From Gammaproteobacteria bacterium (GTDB lineage: Bacteria; Pseudomonadota; Gammaproteobacteria; Eutrophobiales; Eutrophobiaceae), in assembly GCA_009843675.1 (NCBI GenBank), contig VYCZ01000140.1:1969-7954 (forward strand): a stretch of 5,986 bases of DNA, written 5' to 3'. Below are positions 1-5,726 of the stretch, piece after piece. A program made the position numbers and the translations under genes. Below the pieces are notes generated by a model. The model did no database searches. It saw only the letters and a list, made by a program, of their open reading frames with translations, and was not told the DNA's origin. Position 1 is the stretch's first letter; each line of letters starts with the position of its first letter.

Positions 1-162
1 ATGTTTGACGCCATGGTTCAATACATTGACGACTATACCCGGATTGTGCAGGCGGCAAAGACCCGGGAAGAGGCCATGGAGAAAATGACCGCGCTATATC
101 CTGACTACGGCGAAGCGGACTTCTTCCTGAAATACAGCATTCACAACCATATCAGGGAATAG
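1..162 (+). CDS. C-terminal fragment, possibly of an MBL-fold metallohydrolase (partial)
   Basis: The frame is open from the first base and ends at TAG 160-162, giving 53 residues. An ATG happens to lie at base 1, but the fragment looks like the tail of a longer protein continuing to the left rather than a complete gene. It is mostly helical and charged, with a segment containing KTREEAMEKMTALYPDY and ending in KYSIHNHIRE. A helix-turn-helix tail of the type 'sleeping residues, then a T-x-E-E-A-x-x-x-M-x-x-x-Y-P repeat' is, as I remember it, common at the C-terminus of Zn-dependent MBL-fold hydrolases. No metal-binding motif is inside the window, so the family call is tentative. It converges on the beta-propeller gene with a 16-base gap and no clear terminator. 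That the stretch is coding is fairly sure; the product is not. Confidence 0.5.
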   Translation: MFDAMVQYIDDYTRIVQAAKTREEAMEKMTALYPDYGEADFFLKYSIHNHIRE

Positions 163-178
163 CCGGCGTAACCCGCTC

Positions 179-1735
179 TCAAGGCGATTCGGCTTGCAGG
201 ATTGTCATGCCTCCCACCGGTTTTACGGGGTTCCTGTAGTCCGGAGGTAAAGACGGGTTGACCCCGTAATAAAAAAACGAACCGAAGATTGTCGTGTGGC
301 TTACCGTTATCTCACCGCCATAACCTATTTTAATCATTCCCTCTACGGTATCCCTGACTTCAGTACACTTCAACAGTTCTCCATTTTCCGGATCAAGGGC
401 ACATACAACTGATTTGTGCGGTATCGGCAGGGTCAGGCCCGTGTCCGGCTGATGGTAGTCGTAACCGAAATTCATTCCCACCCAGACATGATTGGCAGAG
501 ACGGAAATAACGCTGACCAGCCTGGCAACCGGATTGCCGTCCGGAACAAGAGGTGGAAAAGGTTCCAGATCAGGCAACACCCGCGCGGCTGCATCATCAT
601 ACGAGCGCGCCCATTTTATCGATCCGTTGTCCGGGTCAAGGGCGATAACGGTCGGCGCCGCGAATATATTTCCCGTATAGACAGTATCATCGGGACCGAT
701 TGCAGGAGATAACAGGCCTTCACCTTTCGCAGACCAGCGAACTTCTCCGCTGTAGGAATCAACGGCAAGCATGTTGCCGTCACCGTCAGCGCTATAGACG
801 GTGTCGCCGGATACCGAAAGAGCGGGACTGGTCCCGCTGCCCCCGCCCATAGGCAATTCAATCGCAGTCGTAACACCGGATTCCGTTAGATCCAACCCAT
901 ACAATACCCCGGTATACTTATCTCCCTGTTTCGGCCCGGCTGCAGTTATGAATATTCGACCGTTTTCAGGGTGAACGGCAGGTGCATTCGCTACCTGGAC
1001 ACCGTAACCAAATGCTATCTGTTTAAATAACGGAATAACTGCGTCATCCATCAAACCGCCTTGCCACAGGCCCGGCAGTGATGGACCTTTCTGCGGGGCC
1101 GCGCCGGCCGGCAGGTTAAACACGGGTATCGCCAGGGCCCCTGTATCCCTTTCATAAAAAAGGACTTTTCCTTGCGTTGTGATACCGCCCACATATCCTT
1201 GCCTGGAAATAACCTGATATACAAACGGATCGCCCGGTTCCGGTAACGGTGTTACCCATTTTAATTCACCATCCGGATGAAACGCCCACATCTGGTTACC
1301 GTCGCCGACATATATGTCGCCCTTGTCGTCAATTACCGGCGCATTGAACCCGGCATATGAATCAAGATCGTCGGCCGTCATCTGTTTTGGACTTTCCCAC
1401 AGTAACCGGCCGTTCCCGTCAAAGGCGTGCAAGTGGCTGAATCCGGCTCCCCTGGCGCTGGTAACGAAGTGATTTCCATGCCTGTCGATGACGCCGGGGT
1501 TAATAAGCGCTGCACCATCAAGCACCGATATGCGCACGACCAGATCTTCAGAAGTTGGGAGTGGGAAAAAATCAGAATTTCGTGAATCCCGGTGAACGCT
1601 GGCCCAAGGGACTTGCCCATAATACTGAGGCAAATCATAAGCAGCAGATGTGCTATTCACACAGACCAGCCCCGGCAACAACAGGATTACCAGGAACCCG
1701 GATTTTGTAAAATCAGGTTTTACTGACTGATACAC
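179..1735 (-). CDS. Exported PQQ-type beta-propeller repeat protein (BamB/quinoprotein-like fold)
   Basis: A 518-residue protein. Residues 1-32 look like a Sec signal peptide: lysines at 6 and 11, a hydrophobic core FLVILLLPGLVCV (14-26) and a likely cut after TSAA (29-32). The cysteine at 25 lacks a proper lipobox. The mature part carries PQQ-type propeller blades with the pattern A-x-D-x-x-x-G-x-x-x-W: HAFDGNGRLLW (103-113), AFHPDGELKW (151-160), AVDSYSGEVRW (324-334), ALDPDNGSIKW (365-375) and ALDPENGELLKC (446-457). Such propellers are either periplasmic scaffolds or enzymes; I see no clear PQQ-binding or catalytic residues, so no reaction is assigned. The start is GTG (complement of 1733-1735). 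It overlaps the end of the osmC-like gene by 23 bases, has no recognisable Shine-Dalgarno and is preceded in frame by a TGA. Starting later would remove most of the signal peptide. The overlap implies co-transcription and probably translational coupling with the osmC-like gene. Confidence 0.88.
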   Translation of the reverse strand: MYQSVKPDFTKSGFLVILLLPGLVCVNSTSAAYDLPQYYGQVPWASVHRDSRNSDFFPLPTSEDLVVRISVLDGAALINPGVIDRHGNHFVTSARGAGFSHLHAFDGNGRLLWESPKQMTADDLDSYAGFNAPVIDDKGDIYVGDGNQMWAFHPDGELKWVTPLPEPGDPFVYQVISRQGYVGGITTQGKVLFYERDTGALAIPVFNLPAGAAPQKGPSLPGLWQGGLMDDAVIPLFKQIAFGYGVQVANAPAVHPENGRIFITAAGPKQGDKYTGVLYGLDLTESGVTTAIELPMGGGSGTSPALSVSGDTVYSADGDGNMLAVDSYSGEVRWSAKGEGLLSPAIGPDDTVYTGNIFAAPTVIALDPDNGSIKWARSYDDAAARVLPDLEPFPPLVPDGNPVARLVSVISVSANHVWVGMNFGYDYHQPDTGLTLPIPHKSVVCALDPENGELLKCTEVRDTVEGMIKIGYGGEITVSHTTIFGSFFYYGVNPSLPPDYRNPVKPVGGMTILQAESP

Positions 1736-2219
1736 TAAAATCGGGGCTGTCTTTCAGGGTCTGCAATACAACGCAATAACGTTCAGTCAATTGAATAAGC
1801 TTGTCCAGGGACTCGGCAGGCGCATCGGATTCCAGGGCAAATCGCAAGCGAATGTCCCTGAAACCAACTTTTGCATCGCGGTTTACCGCCAGGGTGCCGC
1901 GAAAATCCAGGTCGCCTTCGGCATGAACACTGGCATCGGCCAGGTTGATCCCCATCGCAGTTGCCACTGCGCTCAGGGTCACGCCGGCACAGGCAACCAG
2001 CGCTTCCAGTAACATGTCTCCCGAGCATAACTGCGAACCGTCACCGCCCGCAGCGGGATGCAGGCCTGCTTCCGCAAGTTGTCTCCCTGTTTCAACCTTG
2101 CAGGCGATGCCTTCGGCCACATGACTTTCCGCCCGCATGGTAATCACGGCTGTTTGCGGATCGTCGGTGTATTGTTGTTTTAACGGCGCCTGTAACTCTT
2201 TCAACTCTGTAGAATTCAT
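1713..2219 (-). CDS. OsmC/Ohr-family protein
   Basis: A 168-residue cytoplasmic protein without signal peptide or membrane segment. It has the two conserved cysteine sites of the OsmC superfamily: Cys77 in SGDMLLEALVACAGVTL (66-82), at the start of the central helix, and Cys149 in LTERYCVVLQTL (144-155). Cys40 and Cys65 are additional. Family members use this cysteine pair to reduce organic hydroperoxides with a thiol donor; some branches have other or unknown roles. The 'ALVACAGVTL' form, rather than the CPY-type form of classical Ohr, suggests a YhfA-like or general OsmC branch. The start is well supported: ATG at 2217-2219 is preceded by AGGAG (complement of 2226-2230) with a six-base spacer. 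It is the first gene of a leftward pair with the beta-propeller gene. Oxidative-stress protection fits the nearby flavin monooxygenase, but that link is inference. Confidence 0.9.
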   Translation of the reverse strand: MNSTELKELQAPLKQQYTDDPQTAVITMRAESHVAEGIACKVETGRQLAEAGLHPAAGGDGSQLCSGDMLLEALVACAGVTLSAVATAMGINLADASVHAEGDLDFRGTLAVNRDAKVGFRDIRLRFALESDAPAESLDKLIQLTERYCVVLQTLKDSPDFSVSVSKT

Positions 2220-2236
2220 AGTAGTCTCCTGCTACT
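2220..2236 (-). promoter_or_regulatory. Shine-Dalgarno of the osmC-like gene in the loop of a small hairpin
   Basis: In the leftward transcript, the five-base arms AGUAG and CUACU (complement of 2232-2236 and 2220-2224) enclose a seven-base loop, CAGGAGA, that contains the whole Shine-Dalgarno core. The start codon follows the second arm almost at once. If it forms, the hairpin would present the ribosome binding site in its loop. The inverted repeat is seen directly; a regulatory function is speculative and the stem is short. Confidence 0.4.
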
Positions 2237-2283
2237 GTCACATCGTGTTGTGAATGTTCCGACATGTTTGCCTGCGACTTCTC

Positions 2284-2311
2284 ATGATAAATCCTGGTAA
2301 ACCAGAATCAA
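2284..2311 (-). promoter_or_regulatory. Candidate sigma-70 promoter for the osmC-like/beta-propeller pair
   Basis: Reading leftward, TTGATT (complement of 2306-2311; four of six matches to TTGACA) is followed after 16 bases by TATCAT (complement of 2284-2289; five of six matches to TATAAT). Transcription would start near 2277, leaving a leader of roughly 58 bases before the osmC-like ATG. The -35 box lies just upstream of the SnoaL-like gene's ribosome binding site (GAGGG, 2314-2318), so the promoter overlaps the leader of the divergent gene. I could not find an equally good rightward promoter in the same gap. Confidence 0.4.
2294..2305. promoter_or_regulatory. Inverted repeat CTGGT-AA-ACCAG in the promoter spacer, possible operator
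   Basis: Two perfect five-base arms (2294-2298 and 2301-2305) are separated by AA. The repeat lies wholly within the 16-base spacer of the candidate leftward promoter and just upstream of the start of the SnoaL-like gene. A protein bound here could affect both divergent gene pairs. The repeat itself is certain; its use as an operator is inference, and a repeat this short can occur by chance. Confidence 0.3.
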
Positions 2312-2326
2312 GAGAGGGACAAGAAA

Positions 2327-2758
2327 ATGTTTGATCAACATGCTGAAATAAGAAAGATTTTGAAGCGCATCATGGAAAGCGTTCATAATCTGGACTATGA
2401 GGGAGTGCGTGACCTGATACCCGATGATGGCGTATATTTTGGCTCGGCTGCAGTAAAGGCACAAGGGTATGATGAACTGTATGAAAAGCAGTTTTCCAGG
2501 GTCTGGCCTGTTATTGATGAGTTTAAAATAGACCCCTCATCCATCTCTATACATACTTCGGATAAAATTGCCTGGGCGATCTGCTTGTTCGAGTCAACTG
2601 TACCGGTAACGGGTGTAGAACCACTAGCGCGTAAGGGACGGATGACCTTTATCTTTGAACGGCGTAATGAGAAGTGGGTCATGGTGCACAGTCACGATTC
2701 ACTTTATCCGACCCGGGAGGATAATAGTAAAAAACCACACTTGGATATGGGAACATGA
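2327..2758 (+). CDS. SnoaL-like / NTF2-fold protein (DUF4440 or SnoaL_3 type)
   Basis: A 143-residue soluble protein of the length typical of NTF2-fold, SnoaL-like domains. The N-terminal helices (residues 4-30, including RKILKRIMESVHNLDYEGV) lead to a D-D-G-V-Y-F-G turn (33-39). The C-terminal strands carry GRMTFIFERRNEKWVMVHSHDS (104-125), which matches the usual SnoaL_3 ending of 'G-R-x-T-x-x-x-x-R-x-x-x-x-W-x-x-x-H-x-H-x-S'. Such proteins range from ketosteroid-isomerase-like enzymes and polyketide cyclases to ligand-binding proteins without catalysis, so no reaction is assigned. The ATG has a good ribosome site, GAGGG at 2314-2318, with an eight-base spacer. Its stop overlaps the start of the MBL-fold gene as ATGA (2755-2758), so the two are almost certainly one operon and translationally coupled. 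It may act on, or bind, the same substrate as its partner; that is inference. Confidence 0.85.
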   Translation: MFDQHAEIRKILKRIMESVHNLDYEGVRDLIPDDGVYFGSAAVKAQGYDELYEKQFSRVWPVIDEFKIDPSSISIHTSDKIAWAICLFESTVPVTGVEPLARKGRMTFIFERRNEKWVMVHSHDSLYPTREDNSKKPHLDMGT

Positions 2759-3849
2759 ACAATCAACGTACAGCAAATAATTTTATTGTTTCATTGCTTG
2801 TCTGCGGCCTTCTTGCCGGCATCACCGTAAACGCGGCAGAAAGCGATGCTTCCGGATACTTGAATGATCCGTTTACCAGGCCCGGCATTATCACTCCGTA
2901 CACGCTGCCCGAAGCCTGGCCGATTCACCTGGACAGGAATCCCCATAACCTGAGTCCGCAGGACGCCAATACCAGGCTGGTGGTGCTGGGTACCGGCATG
3001 CCGTTACCCAACCCGTACCGGTCCGGTCCTGCTTATGCCGTGGTTGCCAATAATCAACCCTACCTGGTGGACGCCGGCGAGGGAATATGGCGCTCCCTGG
3101 CAAAGGCGGCCTTGATCCATGGCGATGAAATCAACAATGCACTGGCTCCTGTAAAGCTGAATTACCTGTTCGTTACGCATTTGCATGAAGATCACACGGT
3201 GGGGATTCCCTCGTTGATCCTGAATCCCTTCAAACTGAACATACCGGCGCCAAAGGCCATCTATGGGCCGGAAGGCATCGACGAGATGGTGGAGCATATC
3301 CTTGCCGCGTGGAAGATCGATATTGCCGCTGAACTGTCCGATGGCTACGACCCCATCGGCGCGCAGGCAACCGGGCATAATATCGATGTGGATCAACAGG
3401 GGCTGATATACCAGGATGACAACGTGAAGGTGGAGGCGTTCAGGACCATTCACGGCCCCCTTAAAGACACGTTTGCCTACCGCTTTACCACCCCGGACAG
3501 AATCATCACGTTCACCGGGGACGGCGGTCCGTACCATGAGAACATCGTGAAAGCAGCAATGAACGCCGACCTGCTGGTCGCCGAGGCGGTCACTGAAAAA
3601 AATATCGGTCATGCCCCCTGGGGCGGCGATACGGTAGCGGAGAAGAAAAAGGAGATTTTCAGGTACCACTTCTCTCCGGCCGTACTGGCCCGGATAGCGA
3701 ACGAGGCAAAGGTGAAAGCCATTGTGCTCAGCCATGAGCAGAATTACTCGGCGCCTGAAAATTTCCGGAGGACAGGCCTCAAGGATGAGATCATCGAAGC
3801 AGGCTTCGAGGGAACCATCTACTCGGCCATGGATGGAGATGTGTATTAA
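2755..3849 (+). CDS. Exported MBL-fold metallohydrolase (tRNase Z / arylsulfatase-like arrangement)
   Basis: A 364-residue protein. Residues 1-28 form a Sec signal peptide with a hydrophobic core FIVSLLVCGLLAGITV (10-25) and a likely cut after VNA (25-27), so the enzyme should act in the periplasm or outside. The fold begins with LVVLGTGMPLPNP (75-87) and YLVDAGEG (103-110). The dinuclear zinc site is complete: THLHEDH gives H142, H144, D146 and H147; H233 lies in TIHGP; D256 in TGDGG; and H327 in VLSHEQ. H305 (YHFSP) sits where tRNase Z-type enzymes have their extra 'HST' histidine. This order matches the tRNase Z/AtsA branch of the superfamily, but an exported protein is more likely to hydrolyse a small ester, sulfate, lactone or phosphodiester than tRNA. 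Its ATG overlaps the SnoaL-like stop by four bases, with only a weak GGG before it. It converges with the monooxygenase gene. Confidence 0.9.
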   Translation: MNNQRTANNFIVSLLVCGLLAGITVNAAESDASGYLNDPFTRPGIITPYTLPEAWPIHLDRNPHNLSPQDANTRLVVLGTGMPLPNPYRSGPAYAVVANNQPYLVDAGEGIWRSLAKAALIHGDEINNALAPVKLNYLFVTHLHEDHTVGIPSLILNPFKLNIPAPKAIYGPEGIDEMVEHILAAWKIDIAAELSDGYDPIGAQATGHNIDVDQQGLIYQDDNVKVEAFRTIHGPLKDTFAYRFTTPDRIITFTGDGGPYHENIVKAAMNADLLVAEAVTEKNIGHAPWGGDTVAEKKKEIFRYHFSPAVLARIANEAKVKAIVLSHEQNYSAPENFRRTGLKDEIIEAGFEGTIYSAMDGDVY

Positions 3850-3850
3850 C

Positions 3851-3891
3851 CGGCTATAGATTTACTCTATATTGATTTTTCAAGATAGCCG
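3851..3891. terminator. Weak inverted repeat between convergent genes, possible shared terminator
   Basis: CGGCTAT (3851-3857) pairs perfectly with ATAGCCG (3885-3891) across a 27-base AT-rich interior. That interior contains a second small pairing, TATAG (3855-3859) with CTATA (3867-3871), which competes with the outer stem and is followed by a T-rich stretch up to 3880. The structure spans the 17-base gap between the convergent MBL and monooxygenase genes and runs into the last codons of the latter. Its position suits a bidirectional terminator, but the stems are short and the long loop is not typical of an intrinsic terminator. Confidence 0.25.
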
Positions 3892-5543
3892 ACACGAAAG
3901 TGCCGCATGTGCAGTTCGGCCCGTTTAGTGTGATAATCACCGAACTCAGCGGTTGCGTCCTTGCCTGCGTACATGCGCGCGACAAACGGGCCACCGGGAT
4001 GATGATCCTTCCATTCGCTGATGTCGTAAACCGCGTTATCGATGATGATCCAGCAGTTCTCAAAAGTATTGTGTTGCTCGACCTCCGCAAGGGAGACCGT
4101 TCGCTCTCCGTTGAGTGAAATTTCGGGGCGCCACAGGTTTGCAGCAATTTCCTGCCGCGTCTCCATTGCCGCAGTCCGGGAGCGAAAATCCCAGGGGCCG
4201 AGTTTTTTTAACGGCAATTTATCGCCTATTTCGCGAGCGTCGAACAGGTAAATCCAGGAGTCGTCGTCGCCTGCGCGTTCGTCGTGGTTAAAAATCGGGT
4301 AGTCCCGTTCATTTAGCGCCTTCAGTATCTGGCGACGTTCCAGCGAATCCTCTGGTTCGAGGTGTTTGAACAGGAATTTCGACATGAACTGGAAGCGCGT
4401 CGCTCGATAATGCCTGACGCGTTCATAATGCATCAGTGCGGCGTAGACGTCTTCGCCATGCAGTTTAAAACAACTGCTGAGTGCTGCGGCATCTTCGAAC
4501 GCCTGACTCGCGCCCTGGCCCATGGTTGGCAACATCGGGTGAGCCGCATCGCCGAGCAGGCAGATCCGACCGTCCTGCCAATGTTCGAAGGCGTCGCGAT
4601 CGTAGAGTCCCCACTTGGTTGGATTCTCCACCGCGCCGGAGAGTGCCACAATATCGTCCTTACGTACGTCATCAGCAAACGCCCGGCCCATATTGGCCTG
4701 CAGTTCGGAATTATCAACATGAAACCAGTCACCCTCATCCGCTTCAAATTCAGCCGAGTCGGGTTCGTAATAAGCCTGCCATACATTGAGCAATTCGCCA
4801 CCCCGAACCCAGTACGTCAGTGCCCATGCGTAGGGGTTCTTGCGCACGTCCATACTGAATGAGTCTATGGGATTGTTATCCAGGGGGCTGCCGTCAGCCT
4901 TACGGAGCGCCGCCACGTCCTCCCGCTTGATGAGACCTCGATAAACGGTGACCTCTGTCCAGCGCCGTGGTGGAGTATCCGGCCATTGCAATTCCAGTAC
5001 TTTAGAGTTGATGCCGTCGGCGCCAACCAGCACATCGCCTGTGGCAGTGCTGCCATCCTCAAAGCCGGCAATCGCAGTCGTGGCGGTTTGCCTGAGAGAG
5101 TTAAGGCGTTTGTTCATGTGGACCTGGATCGGGCACGTAACACCGGTTTCAGGACCGGATTCGAAAACGCGTTTGTACAAACACATCAGAAGGTCGAGTC
5201 GATGCATGTGGTGGAAGCCCGCGCTGGTATCATCTGCCCGGTTATACTTGATTGGGCGGTGGGAAACCGACCCGTCAGACATGATTTCGCGGGTTGCATC
5301 CAGGATTGCCGCGCGCCCGCCGTCGATTGCACCATGAGGTCCTTTGATATCGCCGCCATCAAGATCAACGCCCAGCCAGTTACAGAGCAGTGCGCCGTTG
5401 GGCGCAATGTTGAGCCCGGCGCCCGCCGTGCTCGGCACTCTGGTTTGTTCGTAGATATCAATCTTGTCGAACCTGCCTGACTCGCGCAATGCCAGGGCCG
5501 CAAACAAGCCTCCCATACCGGCGCCGACTATAATTGCATGCAT
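3867..5543 (-). CDS. Class A FAD-dependent monooxygenase fused to a C-terminal cytochrome b5 domain
   Basis: A 558-residue cytoplasmic protein with two parts. Residues 1 to about 465 are a class A flavoprotein (salicylate/6-hydroxynicotinate hydroxylase-like) monooxygenase: the dinucleotide motif VGAGMGG (6-12) with ribose-binding E32, the DG motif VGADG (173-177), the GD motif LLGDAAHP (329-336) followed by MGQGA (341-345), and a DSWIYLFDA segment (428-436) usual near the end of this group. Residues about 484-554 are a cytochrome b5 domain: EVEQHN, CWIII, VYDISEW, then HPGG with haem ligand H515, and FGDYH with probable second ligand H538, 23 residues later. The flavin part would hydroxylate an aromatic or similar substrate using NAD(P)H and oxygen; the haem part would carry single electrons. 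The ATG has AGGAGA (complement of 5551-5556) seven bases upstream. No reductase or ferredoxin partner is in the window. The substrate cannot be named. Confidence 0.93.
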   Translation of the reverse strand: MHAIIVGAGMGGLFAALALRESGRFDKIDIYEQTRVPSTAGAGLNIAPNGALLCNWLGVDLDGGDIKGPHGAIDGGRAAILDATREIMSDGSVSHRPIKYNRADDTSAGFHHMHRLDLLMCLYKRVFESGPETGVTCPIQVHMNKRLNSLRQTATTAIAGFEDGSTATGDVLVGADGINSKVLELQWPDTPPRRWTEVTVYRGLIKREDVAALRKADGSPLDNNPIDSFSMDVRKNPYAWALTYWVRGGELLNVWQAYYEPDSAEFEADEGDWFHVDNSELQANMGRAFADDVRKDDIVALSGAVENPTKWGLYDRDAFEHWQDGRICLLGDAAHPMLPTMGQGASQAFEDAAALSSCFKLHGEDVYAALMHYERVRHYRATRFQFMSKFLFKHLEPEDSLERRQILKALNERDYPIFNHDERAGDDDSWIYLFDAREIGDKLPLKKLGPWDFRSRTAAMETRQEIAANLWRPEISLNGERTVSLAEVEQHNTFENCWIIIDNAVYDISEWKDHHPGGPFVARMYAGKDATAEFGDYHTKRAELHMRHFRVGYLEKSI

Positions 5544-5585
5544 ACCGTTTTCTCCTGTACTCTAATATTGACCGCCAATAGTTAT

Positions 5586-5669
5586 GGGGACAAAATAACG
5601 TAATTTTAGAATTAAGAAAAAACCGAAGGTAAAACCGCATCAGGAGTAACAGAGTTAAGTATTGTCCCC
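5586..5669. repeat. REP/MITE-like palindromic element bounded by GGGGACAA / TTGTCCCC
   Basis: Perfect eight-base inverted ends (5586-5593 and 5662-5669) bound an AT-rich stretch of 84 bases. Inside, TAATT-TTAG-AATTA (5601-5614) forms another hairpin, and GTTAT/ATAAC (5581-5585 and 5595-5599) brackets the left end. In composition and end sequence it resembles small repeats bounded by GGGGACA...TGTCCCC that I remember as frequent in proteobacterial genomes, some of them associated with REP-type tyrosine transposases. Only one copy is in the window, so repetitiveness cannot be shown here. It occupies much of the gap between the divergent monooxygenase and deacetylase-like genes. Confidence 0.4.
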
Positions 5670-5688
5670 GGAATTCAACCGGAATTCA
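5668..5688. repeat. Tandem direct repeat CCGGAATTCA, two copies 11 bases apart
   Basis: The ten-base unit occurs at 5668-5677 and again, identical, at 5679-5688, separated by a single A. The period of 11 bases is about one helical turn, so two protein subunits could bind on the same face of the DNA. Each unit contains a GAATTC palindrome. It lies in the shared upstream region of two divergent genes, 39 bases before the start of the rightward one. The repeat is seen directly; a role as a regulator-binding site is inference, and it may instead be flank of the adjoining REP-like element. Confidence 0.6.
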
Positions 5689-5726
5689 GAATGGACGCCC
5701 TGTCCGGTGCTGACGTATGGTCATAA

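Noticed and set aside
163..178. GCCGGC palindrome in the convergent gap after the left fragment, considered as a terminator
   Set aside because: The self-complementary hexamer has no loop, no extended stem and no T-run on either strand.
3004..3735. A 243-codon open frame on the minus strand inside the MBL-fold gene
   Set aside because: It lies fully antisense to a gene with a complete signal peptide and all zinc ligands. Its translation shows no recognisable domain and it has no credible ribosome site.
4362..4862. A 166-codon plus-strand open frame inside the monooxygenase gene
   Set aside because: It is antisense to well-conserved FAD monooxygenase motifs (the GD motif region). Its translation resembles no family and it has no promoter or ribosome site.
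4986..5480. A 164-codon plus-strand open frame opposite the N-terminal half of the monooxygenase
   Set aside because: It is antisense to the DG-motif part of a clear flavoprotein, so it is best explained as a by-product of codon bias.
5544..5726. Sigma-70 promoter for the leftward monooxygenase gene, for example TAAAAT within the REP-like element
   Set aside because: The -10-like hexamer TAAAAT (complement of 5604-5609) has no acceptable -35 at 16-18 bases, so no promoter was called.
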